Origin: Roseobacter sp. CCS2
GTDB lineage: Bacteria > Pseudomonadota > Alphaproteobacteria > Rhodobacterales > Rhodobacteraceae
Assembly (NCBI RefSeq): GCF_000169435.1
Contig: NZ_AAYB01000001.1
Span: forward strand, 1,240,001 to 1,304,000
Direction: 5' to 3'
DNA length: 64,000 nucleotides
In this document: positions 17,918 to 27,191 of the stretch, in pieces
How the letters are laid out: each line of letters starts with the position of its first letter
Position numbering within the stretch: position 1 is the stretch's first letter
Position numbers and translations under genes: made by a program
Notes under the pieces: generated by a model
Told to the model about the DNA's origin: nothing
Database searches by the model: none
Seen by the model: the letters and a program-made list of their open reading frames with translations, nothing else

Positions 17918-18559
17918 ATGCGGGTTCGTGTATATGTTGATGGATTTAACCTATATTATCGACTCTTAAAGCATTCACGATACAAGTGGACAGACCTTAA
18001 ACTGCTCTCTTCAGAGTTGTTGCAAACGGGTGATGTGATCGAACGCATTCGGTATTTTACTGCTGATGTTAGCCCCCGTGCAGGAGACCCGGATGCTCCA
18101 ACGCGACAACAAGCTTACTTTCGTGCTCTTAGAACAATTCCTGAGCTTGAGATTCATAAAGGGACTTTCTTAGCCAAAACAATCCACCGCCCCGTTAGGG
18201 GCCAAGAAGAAAGCTACGTCTACGTTAGAGATACAGAGGAAAAAGGGTCAGACGTCAATCTTGCCTCACATCTCCTTATGGATGGTTTTTGCGACACCTA
18301 CGACATTGCGCTGGTTATGTCTCAGGACACCGATTTATTAGAGCCAATTCGAATGGTTTCACAGGAACTTGGAAAAGTAGTGATTGTTGCTTGGTTCGAA
18401 GACACATCACCAAGTAAACTACTTCGTCAGTACGCTACCTCGGTTCGCCATATCAGGCCAGCTATGCTGCGACGATCCCAATTTCCTAACCCTGTTATTG
18501 GGAGAGGCGGCGCAAAACTTCGGCGTCCTGACGAATGGGACCCTGACCGCGAAATGTAG
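17918..18559 (+). CDS. NYN/LabA-type PIN-like nuclease
   Basis: A 213-residue NYN-domain protein, a PIN-like fold that cuts RNA with metal ions. The acidic active-site positions are present: [25 protein letters not shown] and [11 protein letters not shown]. The ATG at 17918 follows AAAGG; a TTG six bases earlier is less likely. Base use differs sharply from its neighbours: bases 17941-18000 hold 21 G+C out of 60, and rare-looking codons (TTA, AGA) recur. This points to acquisition by transfer. No transposase, integrase or toxin-partner gene adjoins it. The substrate is unknown; RNA turnover and phage defence are both possible. Confidence 0.85.
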   Translation: MRVRVYVDGFNLYYRLLKHSRYKWTDLKLLSSELLQTGDVIERIRYFTADVSPRAGDPDAPTRQQAYFRALRTIPELEIHKGTFLAKTIHRPVRGQEESYVYVRDTEEKGSDVNLASHLLMDGFCDTYDIALVMSQDTDLLEPIRMVSQELGKVVIVAWFEDTSPSKLLRQYATSVRHIRPAMLRRSQFPNPVIGRGGAKLRRPDEWDPDREM

Positions 18560-18640
18560 CCCTTGCACCTCCCTCCACCTTCCCCTATATCTTCCTCAAC
18601 AGCGGCGTTGGCTTCCACCCCCAACCCCACCGAAATTCAC

Positions 18641-18664
18641 AACGGGCCGCGCGCCCGTTTTTTT
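18641..18664 (+). terminator. Intrinsic terminator directly ahead of rimP
   Basis: Stem AACGGGC/GCCCGTT with loop CGCGC, followed by a seven-base T-run ending at 18664. It ends 25 bases before the rimP start. It can end the NYN transcript, or act as an attenuator inside the rimP-nusA-infB leader; there is hardly room for a promoter between it and rimP. Confidence 0.85.
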
Positions 18665-18689
18665 GTGTCCGAATGATAAGTCGGAAAAT

Positions 18690-19268
18690 ATGATGAACGA
18701 TCTGATTGCCAAAGCGGCCATTGACCGCCGTATCGCTGAAATCATTACCCCTGTCGTGGAAGACATGGGGTTTGAAGTTGTGCGCGTCCGTCTGATGACG
18801 GGTAAGGAAAGCATCTTGCAGGTTATGGTCCAACGTCCTGATGGCCAGATTGAGGTTGATGAATGTGGGCAGGTGTCTACCGCTCTTAGTGCAATCTTGG
18901 ATGTCGAAGATCCGATTCTAGATGTTTACACGCTCGAAGTTTCAAGCCCCGGCATCGACCGCCCCCTGACGCGAATGAAAGATTTTGATCAGTGGGAAGG
19001 CTTTGAAGCCAAGATCGAAACGGATGAGTTGATTGATGGTCGCCGTCGCTTCAAAGGCCCGCTCGCTGGTACTGAAGGCGATGAAGTCCTGATCACGATT
19101 GCTGAGGGCACGATTGGCCTCAAATTTGAATGGCTGTCAGACGCCAAACTGGTCCTGACAGATGAGTTGATCCGCGACGTGCTGCGCGGACGTAAAGATG
19201 CGGGTCAGATCGACGAGACCCAATTTGATGAGATTGAAACGATTATAGACGGTGAGGAGAACACCTGA
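18690..19268 (+). CDS. rimP: Ribosome maturation factor RimP
   Basis: Needed for assembly of the 30S subunit. The 192-residue protein starts [10 protein letters not shown] and has [18 protein letters not shown], the [15 protein letters not shown] helix, and [14 protein letters not shown], the family hallmark. Two adjacent ATGs (18690 and 18693) differ by one residue; no strong ribosome site is visible. It overlaps nusA by TGATG. An intrinsic terminator stands just before it, so its transcription likely involves read-through. Confidence 0.96.
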   Translation: MMNDLIAKAAIDRRIAEIITPVVEDMGFEVVRVRLMTGKESILQVMVQRPDGQIEVDECGQVSTALSAILDVEDPILDVYTLEVSSPGIDRPLTRMKDFDQWEGFEAKIETDELIDGRRRFKGPLAGTEGDEVLITIAEGTIGLKFEWLSDAKLVLTDELIRDVLRGRKDAGQIDETQFDEIETIIDGEENT

Positions 19269-20884
19269 TGGCATATACTTCCGCGAACCAGCTGGAATTG
19301 CTGCAAACAGCCGAGGCTGTGGCCCGCGAAAAGAACATCGAGCCCGGGCTTGTTGTGGAAGCGATGGAAGAATCGCTCGCCCGCGCGGCAAAGTCCCGTT
19401 ACGGGGCCGAGATGGATATCCGTGTCGCCATTGATCGTAAGACCGGCAAGGCCACATTCACCCGTGTGCGTACCGTGGTTGAGGAAGAAGAGCTTGAGAA
19501 CTATCAGGCGGAATTCACCGTCGCCCAAGCCAAAGAATACATGGAAGACCCAGAAGTCGGTCAGCAGTTTATCGAAGAAGTGCCACCGGTCGAACTGGGC
19601 CGCATCGCGGCACAATCAGCCAAGCAGGTGATCCTGCAAAAGGTCCGCGAAGCCGAGCGTGACAAGCAATACGAAGAATTCAAGGATCGCGCGGGTACAA
19701 TCATCAACGCGTTGGTCAAGCGCGAAGAGTATGGCAATGTCATCGTCGATGTGGGCGCTGGTGAAGCTGTTCTCCGCCGTAACGAAAAGATTGGTCGCGA
19801 GGCGTATCGCCCCAATGACCGCATCCGTTGCTTCATTAAAGAAGTACGTCGCGAACAGCGTGGTCCGCAGATTTTCCTGAGCCGCACAGCGCCTGAGTTC
19901 ATGGCAGAACTGTTCAAAATGGAAGTGCCTGAAATCTACGAAGGCATCATTGAGATCAAGGCGGTTGCCCGTGACCCCGGTTCACGCGCAAAGATTGCTG
20001 TCATCTCCTATGATGGGTCCATCGACCCTGTCGGTGCCTGTGTTGGTATGCGTGGTTCGCGCGTGCAGGCTGTTGTGAACGAACTACAGGGCGAAAAGAT
20101 CGATATCATTCCTTGGAATGAAGACATGCCGACCTTCCTTGTGAATGCATTGCAGCCGGCCGAAGTGTCCAAGGTTGTTTTGGACGAAGAAGCCGGCAAG
20201 ATTGAAGTGGTTGTACCAGAAGAGCAGCTGTCACTGGCCATTGGCCGCCGCGGCCAAAACGTGCGCCTCGCGTCGCAGCTAACCGGCCTTGATATCGACA
20301 TCATGACCGAGGAAGAAGAGAGCAAGCGTCGTCAGGCAGAATTCGAACTGCGGACGAAATTGTTCATGGATACTCTTGATCTGGACGAATTCTTTGCCCA
20401 ACTACTGGTATCAGAAGGGTTCACGAACCTGGAAGAGGTCGCCTATGTCGAAGTTGACGAACTACTGGTGATCGAAGGCGTTGACGAAGATACTGCCAGC
20501 GAATTGCAGGCCCGCGCACGTGACTATCTTGAAGCGAAAGCCAAAGAAGCGATGGAAGCGGCCCGCGCCTTGGGTGTTGAAGACAGCCTTGCGAATTTCG
20601 AAGGCCTGACACCCGCGATGCTAGAGGCGCTGGGCCAAGATGGCGTGAAAACGCTGGAAGACTTTGCAACCTGCGCTGACTGGGAACTGGCCGGTGGTTG
20701 GACCACAGTTGATGGCGAACGCGTGAAAGACGACGGTGTGCTGGAACCTTTCGAAGTGTCGCTGGAGGAAGCGCAGGACATGGTGATGACCGCCCGCGTG
20801 ATGCTGGGTTGGGTTGACCCTGATGAGCTTGCTGCCGAAGCCGCGGCTGCCGAAGAGGCAGAAGCAGCGGAGGAGGAGGCCTGA
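19268..20884 (+). CDS. nusA: Transcription termination/antitermination factor NusA
   Basis: Binds RNA polymerase and modulates pausing, termination and antitermination. The 538-residue protein has the N-terminal polymerase-binding domain (about 1-130), an S1 domain (DRIRCFIKEVRREQRGPQIF), two KH domains (GSRVQAVVNELQGEKIDII, then SLAIGRRGQNVRLASQLTG) and C-terminal acidic helix-hairpin-helix repeats. The end is an Ala/Glu tail. It overlaps rimP by TGATG. NusA is known to enhance termination at hairpins like the one before rimP, which makes autoregulation plausible here. Confidence 0.97.
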   Translation: MAYTSANQLELLQTAEAVAREKNIEPGLVVEAMEESLARAAKSRYGAEMDIRVAIDRKTGKATFTRVRTVVEEEELENYQAEFTVAQAKEYMEDPEVGQQFIEEVPPVELGRIAAQSAKQVILQKVREAERDKQYEEFKDRAGTIINALVKREEYGNVIVDVGAGEAVLRRNEKIGREAYRPNDRIRCFIKEVRREQRGPQIFLSRTAPEFMAELFKMEVPEIYEGIIEIKAVARDPGSRAKIAVISYDGSIDPVGACVGMRGSRVQAVVNELQGEKIDIIPWNEDMPTFLVNALQPAEVSKVVLDEEAGKIEVVVPEEQLSLAIGRRGQNVRLASQLTGLDIDIMTEEEESKRRQAEFELRTKLFMDTLDLDEFFAQLLVSEGFTNLEEVAYVEVDELLVIEGVDEDTASELQARARDYLEAKAKEAMEAARALGVEDSLANFEGLTPAMLEALGQDGVKTLEDFATCADWELAGGWTTVDGERVKDDGVLEPFEVSLEEAQDMVMTARVMLGWVDPDELAAEAAAAEEAEAAEEEA

Positions 20885-20909
20885 TTTCAGGCCTCTGACG
20901 GGTTCGCAA

Positions 20910-21542
20910 ATGGCGCGTGGTGGCCATAACAAAGATCGGGGTGATGCCGAACGCAAGTGCATCGTCACCGGTGAGGTGCAGCCAAAGGCTGGGCTGATCC
21001 GCTTTGTTGTGGGGCCGGATAATCAGGTTGTGCCTGATATTCTGGGCAAGCTGCCGGGCCGAGGCATGTATGTGACGGCTGACCGCAAAGCGCTGCATGA
21101 GGCGAAGAAAGGTCAGTTTTCACGATCCGCCAAGCAGGCGGTGACAGTGCCGGATGGTTTGGTAGACGAAGTTGAACGTCAACTGGCCCGCCGCACTGTT
21201 GATCTGATCGCATTGACCCGGAAATCAGGTCGCGCGGTCTGCGGATTTGAAAAGGTAAAGGGCTGGCTTGCCGGTGGTGAGCGGGTCCGTGTTCTAATTC
21301 AGGCCTCTGATGGGTCGGAACGGGGCAAAACAAAACTATGGACGCCCGAAGGCGCCCGATATTTCGGTTGCTTAAGCTCCGAGGAATTGGGTTTGGCATT
21401 TGGGCGGCAAAGTGTGATACATGGCGCGCTTGCGACTGGCAGACTCAGCGATCGTGTTGTAGAGGAAGCCACAAAGCTACGCGGTCTACGTGAAGTGAAC
21501 GGTGGCGATACGGCCTCCGAGAAGGATACAGAAGCTAAATGA
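20910..21542 (+). CDS. YlxR (DUF448)-L7Ae fusion RNA-binding protein
   Basis: A 210-residue two-domain protein. Residues 1-90 are a YlxR domain ([30 protein letters not shown]). Residues about 95-185 resemble an L7Ae/YlxQ ribosomal-protein domain ([19 protein letters not shown]). In Gram-positive bacteria these are two separate genes between nusA and infB; here they are joined, as in other alphaproteobacteria. The start at 20910 was chosen because it is 25 bases after nusA and gives MARGG before the YlxR core. It overlaps infB by ATGA. Confidence 0.9.
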   Translation: MARGGHNKDRGDAERKCIVTGEVQPKAGLIRFVVGPDNQVVPDILGKLPGRGMYVTADRKALHEAKKGQFSRSAKQAVTVPDGLVDEVERQLARRTVDLIALTRKSGRAVCGFEKVKGWLAGGERVRVLIQASDGSERGKTKLWTPEGARYFGCLSSEELGLAFGRQSVIHGALATGRLSDRVVEEATKLRGLREVNGGDTASEKDTEAK

Positions 21543-24019
21543 GCGATAACGACGGTAAAAAGACACTCGGCCTTGGTGGTTCACGTCCTTCAAACGTGAA
21601 GCAAAGCTTTAGCCATGGGCGGACCAAGAACGTCGTGGTGGAAACCAAACGTAAACGCGTTGTGGTGCCCAAACCCGGTGCGGCCAAACCTGCGGCCTCT
21701 GGCGGCCCGGTTGGTGGTGACCCTTCCAAGCGTCCTGCGGGCATTTCCGATGTGGAACTTGAGCGCCGGATGAAAGCGCTGAAGCTGGCGAAAGCCCGCG
21801 AAGCAGAAGAAGCCGAAAAGCGCGCAGCCGAAGAAAAAGAGCGCGCCGCCGAACGCGATGCGCGCCGCGCCGAGATTGAGGCAAAAGAAGCCGAAGATCG
21901 CGAACGTGAAGAGCGCGCCAAGGCGAAAGCTGAAGAAGAAGAGCGCAAGAAGGCTGAAGCTGCAAAGGCTAAGGCCATTGCTGATGCACCACCGGCTGCA
22001 GCTGCCGTGCCTGGCGAGACTGAGATTTCACGCCCAACAGCGGCACCCCGCAAAACGGACCGCCCTGCAGAAAATCGCGACAACAAGACCAAGGCAAAGC
22101 CGGGTCGCAATGATGACGGTCGCCGTTCAGGTAAACTGACTGTCAATGATGCGATGGCTGGCCGTCATGGTGGCCGTCAGCGGTCTATGGCTGCAATGAA
22201 GCGCAAGCAAGATCGCGCCCGTGCGAAAGCAATGGGTGTGTCGGCAGAGCGCGAAAAGGTTTTCCGCGAAGTTGCTCTGCCAGAGGCGATTACCGTCTCG
22301 GAACTGGCTAACCGCATGACAGAACGTGTGGCTGATGTTGTGAAGGCGTTGATGAATAACGGCATCATGGCGACACAGAACCAGACGATTGACGCGGATA
22401 CCGCCGAATTGATCATCGAAGAGTTTGGTCACACGGTGACACGTGTTTCTGACGCTGATGTCGAAGACGTGCTGACCGCGATTGAAGACAAGCCCGAAGA
22501 TCTGTCTGGCCGCCCCCCTATCATCACGATCATGGGCCACGTTGACCACGGTAAAACATCCTTGCTGGATGCGATCCGCAACGCGAAAGTTGTGGCTGGC
22601 GAAGCAGGCGGTATCACACAGCACATTGGTGCTTATCAGGTGACAACTGATAGCGGCGCTGTGCTGTCTTTCCTTGATACACCGGGCCACGCAGCGTTTA
22701 CGTCGATGCGGTCACGTGGCGCGCAAGTCACTGATATTGTTGTGCTTGTGGTTGCTGCTGATGATGCGGTCATGCCGCAAACGATTGAGGCGATCAACCA
22801 CGCGAAAGCGGCGCAAGTGCCGATGATCGTGGCGATCAACAAGATCGACAAGCCTGAAGCGAATGCTGACAAAGTCCGCACCGACCTGCTGCAACACGAG
22901 GTCATCGTTGAAAAGATGTCCGGTGATGTACAGGACGTTGAGGTTTCGGCCATTTCTGGTCAGGGTCTGGATGAACTGCTTGAAGCGATTGCTTTGCAGG
23001 CTGAAATTCTTGAACTCAAAGCCAACCCGGATCGCGCTGCCGAAGGTGCTGTCATCGAAGCGCAGCTTGATGTTGGTCGCGGTCCTGTAGCCACCGTTCT
23101 GGTGCAGAATGGGACATTGCATCAAGGCGATATCTTTGTTGTGGGTGAGCAGTACGGTAAGGTCCGCGCGCTGATCAACGATAAGGGCGAGCGTGTTGAA
23201 GAGGCTGGTCCGGCTGTGCCTGTTGAGGTGCTTGGCCTGAATGGCACACCCGAAGCAGGTGACGTGCTGAACGTGGTTGGAACCGATGCGCAGGCCCGTG
23301 AAATCGCAGAATATCGCGAAAAGGCTGCGAAAGAAAAACGCGCGGCGGCTGGTGCGGCGACGACGCTGGAACAGCTGATGGCGAATGCCAAGGCGGACGA
23401 AAACGTCAGCGAGCTGCCGATCTTGGTAAAGGCTGACGTGCAAGGTTCTGCCGAAGCTATCGTGCAAGCGATGGAGAAAATCGGCAACGATGAGGTGCGC
23501 GTGCGCGTTCTACACTCTGGTGTTGGCGCGATCACGGAAACCGATATCGGCCTTGCCGAAGCATCTGGTGCGCCTGTATTTGGCTTTAACGTCCGTGCGA
23601 ATACATCCGCGCGGAACACAGCCAACCAAAAGGGCGTCGAAATCCGCTATTATTCGGTTATCTACGACCTTGTGGATGATGTGAAAGCGGCGGCCTCTGG
23701 TCTGCTCTCTGCTGAAATTCGTGAAAAGTTCATCGGTTACGCCAAAATCCAAGAGGTCTTTAAGGTCTCTAACGTGGGTAAAGTTGCCGGTTGTCTGGTC
23801 ACCGAAGGCGTGGCGCGTCGTTCTGCAGGTGTGCGCTTGCTGCGTGACAACGTAGTTATCCACGAGGGCACGCTAAAGACGCTCAAGCGTTTCAAGGACG
23901 AGGTGCCAGAGGTACAGTCCGGTCAAGAATGCGGTATGGCATTTGAAAACTACGAAGATATCCGTCCCGAAGACGTGATCGAGATTTTCGAACGCGAAGA
24001 GGTCGAACGGAACCTGTGA
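21539..24019 (+). CDS. infB: Translation initiation factor IF-2
   Basis: The GTPase that brings initiator tRNA to the ribosome. The 826-residue protein has a long charged N-terminal region rich in Ala/Glu/Arg/Lys (about 80-220, probably a helical linker), an IF2_N helix bundle, then the G domain with [17 protein letters not shown] and NKIDKPEAN. Domains II, III and the tRNA-binding domain IV ([20 protein letters not shown]) follow. It is last in the rimP operon and is followed by a strong terminator. Confidence 0.98.
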   Translation: MSDNDGKKTLGLGGSRPSNVKQSFSHGRTKNVVVETKRKRVVVPKPGAAKPAASGGPVGGDPSKRPAGISDVELERRMKALKLAKAREAEEAEKRAAEEKERAAERDARRAEIEAKEAEDREREERAKAKAEEEERKKAEAAKAKAIADAPPAAAAVPGETEISRPTAAPRKTDRPAENRDNKTKAKPGRNDDGRRSGKLTVNDAMAGRHGGRQRSMAAMKRKQDRARAKAMGVSAEREKVFREVALPEAITVSELANRMTERVADVVKALMNNGIMATQNQTIDADTAELIIEEFGHTVTRVSDADVEDVLTAIEDKPEDLSGRPPIITIMGHVDHGKTSLLDAIRNAKVVAGEAGGITQHIGAYQVTTDSGAVLSFLDTPGHAAFTSMRSRGAQVTDIVVLVVAADDAVMPQTIEAINHAKAAQVPMIVAINKIDKPEANADKVRTDLLQHEVIVEKMSGDVQDVEVSAISGQGLDELLEAIALQAEILELKANPDRAAEGAVIEAQLDVGRGPVATVLVQNGTLHQGDIFVVGEQYGKVRALINDKGERVEEAGPAVPVEVLGLNGTPEAGDVLNVVGTDAQAREIAEYREKAAKEKRAAAGAATTLEQLMANAKADENVSELPILVKADVQGSAEAIVQAMEKIGNDEVRVRVLHSGVGAITETDIGLAEASGAPVFGFNVRANTSARNTANQKGVEIRYYSVIYDLVDDVKAAASGLLSAEIREKFIGYAKIQEVFKVSNVGKVAGCLVTEGVARRSAGVRLLRDNVVIHEGTLKTLKRFKDEVPEVQSGQECGMAFENYEDIRPEDVIEIFEREEVERNL

Positions 24020-24042
24020 TCCATCAAGGATTGTAACAGCTG

Positions 24043-24071
24043 AAAAGGCGGGCCATTTGGCCCGCCTTTTT
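24043..24071 (+). terminator. Intrinsic terminator of the rimP-nusA-infB operon
   Basis: Twelve-base arms AAAAGGCGGGCC/GGCCCGCCTTTT with loop ATTT and a T-run ending at 24071. It lies 23 bases after the infB stop. Confidence 0.95.
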
Positions 24072-24139
24072 CATTCGCGGGATGCGTTCATAGCATGCCC
24101 GATTTTAAAAACATCGCCTGATTATGAATAAATTGCATC

Positions 24140-24161
24140 CCTGCTGCGTAATCCCAGCAGG
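24140..24161. other. Hairpin in the spacer ahead of the ECF sigma gene
   Basis: Arms CCTGCTG/CAGCAGG around an eight-base loop. It lies in the 219-base spacer between the infB terminator and the sigma gene. It may be an operator or leader structure. No convincing ECF-type promoter was found in this spacer. Confidence 0.3.
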
Positions 24162-24290
24162 ACATCCTTTGGTATTTTGCCGCGGGGTCTGTCTGACGTT
24201 GGTTCGTGAAATAATGAGGGCCAACAATAACATGTTGAAAGAAGTCTGTTCAAAGGTGCCGCCATCGGACATATTGCAAAAATATTAGGA

Positions 24291-24815
24291 ATGAAATTTT
24301 CGGTAGTCATGACCCCTGACCAGTTCAAATCAGAAATGATTGCGCTGTTACCGCGCCTGCGCCGATTTGCGCTGAGCCTGACTCGTTCTGGTCCGGATGC
24401 CGATGATTTATTACAAGAAGCTTGTACAATAGCGCTTCAGAAGTGGGAACAATATGATCCCGCGCAGCCATTTGACCGCTGGATGTTTCGCGTTGTACGT
24501 AACCTATGGGTCAGCGAAGTGCGTAAGCGTCAGGTCCGTCAGGGCCAAGGCCAGGTGGATGCACAAGACGCGCCAGAACTACACGCGGCAGGTAGCGCTG
24601 ATGAAACCTTGGAGGCCAAGCAGATACGACGTAAGGTCACCGACCTTGGTGAGGAACTTTCGCAGCCTTTGCTGTTGGTTTGTGCCGAAGGATATAGTTA
24701 CCGTGAGGTTGCGGATCTATTGGGGATTCCCGTTGGTACGGTGATGAGTCGCATTCACCGTGCCCGCAAACAGCTTGTATCAGGGCTCGTATCGGAGGGG
24801 GCTGGCAGATCATGA
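24291..24815 (+). CDS. ECF-type RNA polymerase sigma factor
   Basis: A 174-residue sigma factor with region 2 (LLPRLRRFALSLTRSGPDAD, DLLQEACTIALQKW) and region 4 (YSYREVADLLGIPVGTVMSR) and no region 1 or 3, as in the ECF class. The start is unsure: the ATG at 24291 has AGGA almost touching it, and an ATG at 24309 (MTPDQFK) is possible. It overlaps the anti-sigma gene by ATGA, so the two are made together. The signal that releases it is unknown. Confidence 0.93.
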   Translation: MKFSVVMTPDQFKSEMIALLPRLRRFALSLTRSGPDADDLLQEACTIALQKWEQYDPAQPFDRWMFRVVRNLWVSEVRKRQVRQGQGQVDAQDAPELHAAGSADETLEAKQIRRKVTDLGEELSQPLLLVCAEGYSYREVADLLGIPVGTVMSRIHRARKQLVSGLVSEGAGRS

Positions 24816-25579
24816 CTGAATTTTCGACACAGCTGAGTGCCTATCTTGATGGCGAGCTTGACCCAACGGCCTCTTTGGCTGTGGAAGAGCGGTTGGCCAA
24901 TGATCCGGCGGCGCAAGCAGAGCTTGATGCGCTGATTGCAGCCGATGTGCTTGCACAGGAAGCTTTTGAAGCAGAGTTGAGCGCTCCTGTTCCTTTTACC
25001 TTGGCGCAGCACATTAAATCGGCTCCGATGCCGCAATCTGCTGCGCCGAAATCACGACCTGTCTGGGGTGCGCTTGCGGCCAGTCTGGTTGTCTTTGTTC
25101 TTGGCGGTCTGGGTGGTTTTGCACTGCGTGGGCAGGATGCCCCTGTGCAAACCGCCGGTTGGTTGGCCGATATCGCTGATTATCATGCGATCTATGCCAG
25201 CCAGGTGCGTCACTTGGTCGAAGTGGGCGCCGACGAATCCGATCATATCGAAACATGGTTGGGCAACACTGTTGGCGCGACCTTTTCCATTCCTGATCTG
25301 ACTGAATTTGGTTTGACGTTCGAAGGTGGTCGTCTGGTTGTTGCCAATGGTAACCCTGTCGCCCAACTGATGTACCGGGATGCGGATGGTGTCGTTGTCG
25401 CACTTTGCCTACAGCGCACCAGCAAAACACCGCCAGAGACACCGACCTTTAACGAACAGACCATCAATGGCTTTGATTTTGTATCATGGACGGCTGGCGA
25501 GGCAGATTATGTTGTCATCGGCCCCGAAGATCAGCCTGACCTGAACGAAATCGCTGCCGCAGCGGCGCTGGAAATCTAA
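24812..25579 (+). CDS. Membrane anti-sigma factor
   Basis: A 255-residue partner of the upstream sigma factor. The cytoplasmic N-terminus (LSAYLDGELDPTASLAVEERL) is of the anti-sigma type but has no HxxxCxxC zinc site. A single membrane helix lies near residues 85-105 (GALAASLVVFVLGGLGGFAL). A periplasmic domain of about 140 residues follows, with DADGVVVALCLQRT and FVSWTAGEADYVVIGPE, matching the RsiW/RskA-like transmembrane anti-sigma type. Its stop overlaps that of the convergent mutT by four bases (CTAA). Confidence 0.87.
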   Translation: MTEFSTQLSAYLDGELDPTASLAVEERLANDPAAQAELDALIAADVLAQEAFEAELSAPVPFTLAQHIKSAPMPQSAAPKSRPVWGALAASLVVFVLGGLGGFALRGQDAPVQTAGWLADIADYHAIYASQVRHLVEVGADESDHIETWLGNTVGATFSIPDLTEFGLTFEGGRLVVANGNPVAQLMYRDADGVVVALCLQRTSKTPPETPTFNEQTINGFDFVSWTAGEADYVVIGPEDQPDLNEIAAAAALEI

Positions 25580-25974
25580 AGCCAGTCGCGCAAAATCGGG
25601 ATCAGCGGGATATCTGCCGCTGGCATAGGATAATCGCGCAATTCGTTCGCCCGTACCCATTTCAACGCTTGTTTCTCGCGCGACTGTGGTGCGCCCTCCC
25701 ATTTGCGGCAGGCAAATAGCGGCATCAGCAAATGGAAATCGTCGTAGGAGTGGCTGGCGAATGTCAGTGGGGCAAGGCAAGACGCCCAAGTATCGATCCC
25801 CAGTTCTTCTTGCAACTCGCGGATCAAAGCTGCCTCGGGTGTTTCGCCTACTTCAACTTTGCCGCCGGGGAATTCCCATAGGCCTGCCATTGATTTGCCT
25901 TCTGGGCGCTGCGCCAAAAGGATGCGTCCGTCAGCGTCAATCAATGCAACAGCCGAAACCAATACGGTCTTCAT
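25576..25974 (-). CDS. mutT: MutT-type 8-oxo-dGTP diphosphatase
   Basis: A 132-residue Nudix hydrolase that clears oxidised dGTP from the nucleotide pool. The Nudix box is complete (GGKVEVGETPEAALIRELQ followed by EELGI), with PGGK ahead of it and AGLWEFPGG as in MutT. It is the last gene of a parvulin-argJ-mutT transcript and overlaps argJ by ATGA. Confidence 0.92.
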   Translation of the reverse strand: MKTVLVSAVALIDADGRILLAQRPEGKSMAGLWEFPGGKVEVGETPEAALIRELQEELGIDTWASCLAPLTFASHSYDDFHLLMPLFACRKWEGAPQSREKQALKWVRANELRDYPMPAADIPLIPILRDWL

Positions 25975-27185
25975 GACCGATAGTCCGCGTTGATGCTGAT
26001 ATAGCCATGGGTCAAATCACAGGTCCAAACCGTGCTTTCACCCTTGCCGATCCCCAGATCCACACCCAGTTCAAGTTCGGCATTTTTCATATAGGCGCTT
26101 GCGGCGTCTTCGGAATAATCCGGCGCGCGCCAGCCGTTTTCGGCGACTGTGATATCACCAAAGCGAATGCTTAACCGGTCGCGGTCAGCGGCAGCGCCTG
26201 ATTTGCCAACTGCCATCACAACACGACCCCAGTTGGCGTCTTCGCCCGCGATGGCCGTTTTAACGAGGGGGGAATTTGCGACGGCCAGCGCCACCTTATG
26301 CGCATCGGCGTCATCCTGCGCGCCGGTGACCTGAACGGTGATAAATTTGGTTGCACCTTCACCATCACGGACGACCTGATGGGCAAGGTCGCGCATGACG
26401 TCGTGCAAGGCATGCGCGAACGCAGCATTCGCGGTCACGTCCACACCAGATGCACCCGTTGCAGCCACGATCAGCGTGTCAGATGTGGATGTATCACTAT
26501 CCACGGTGATGCAGTTAAACGTTTTTGCATTTTGCGCTGACACCAAGGCTTGCAGATCGTCTTGATCAATCTTCGCATCGGTAAAGATAAAGGCCAGCAT
26601 CGTCGCCATATCAGGTGCAATCATGCCAGAGCCTTTGGCGATGCCCGCAATATTGACGGTTTGTCCGTCAATGGTCATCGTCGCCGATGCCCCTTTTGCA
26701 AAGGTATCGGTTGTCATGATGGCTTCTGCTGCCGCGTTGATAGCGGTAGTGGACTGTGTCGTCTGTAATTCGGCAATCTTGTCGGTAATCCGCGCGTGCG
26801 GCAACGGTTCACCAATCACCCCGGTTGAGGCGGTAAAGACACGCGATTGCGGGACACCTGTTGCGGCTTCAACTGCTGCTGTCAGGGCTGTGACACTGCC
26901 ATCACCGTTTTTACCGGTAAATGCATTGGCATTGCCCGCATTCACAAGGATTGCTGCGGGTGTGTTGCTGGCACCGCCTAGTTTGCGTTGGCAATCCAAT
27001 ACAGGCGCTGCACGCGTGGCCGACCGGGTAAAGACACCCGCAATGGCTGTGCCTTCGGCCAGTACAGCCAACATGACATCTTTCCGGCCTTCGTATTTCA
27101 CACCCGCAGCAGTGGCCGCGAACGTGGCCCCGCTAATTTCCGGTAACTGCGGAAAGGTGGCGGGCGCCAAAGGTGAGACGGTCAT
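25971..27185 (-). CDS. argJ: Glutamate N-acetyltransferase / amino-acid acetyltransferase
   Basis: Transfers acetyl from N-acetylornithine to glutamate in arginine synthesis. The 404-residue precursor self-cleaves before the nucleophile Thr in KGSGMIAPDMATMLAF, giving two chains. The oxyanion region and FNCITVDSDTSTSDT are intact. Whether it is mono- or bifunctional cannot be told from the sequence. It starts six bases after the parvulin gene on the same strand. Confidence 0.96.
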   Translation of the reverse strand: MTVSPLAPATFPQLPEISGATFAATAAGVKYEGRKDVMLAVLAEGTAIAGVFTRSATRAAPVLDCQRKLGGASNTPAAILVNAGNANAFTGKNGDGSVTALTAAVEAATGVPQSRVFTASTGVIGEPLPHARITDKIAELQTTQSTTAINAAAEAIMTTDTFAKGASATMTIDGQTVNIAGIAKGSGMIAPDMATMLAFIFTDAKIDQDDLQALVSAQNAKTFNCITVDSDTSTSDTLIVAATGASGVDVTANAAFAHALHDVMRDLAHQVVRDGEGATKFITVQVTGAQDDADAHKVALAVANSPLVKTAIAGEDANWGRVVMAVGKSGAAADRDRLSIRFGDITVAENGWRAPDYSEDAASAYMKNAELELGVDLGIGKGESTVWTCDLTHGYISINADYRS

Positions 27186-27191
27186 GTCTGC

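Noticed and set aside
17692..18690. Mobile element around the NYN gene
   Set aside because: No transposase, integrase, direct repeats or tRNA attachment site was found; only base composition hints at transfer.
21780..21990. Repeat-like GC-rich stretch in infB
   Set aside because: It encodes the normal charged Ala/Glu/Arg helix of IF-2.
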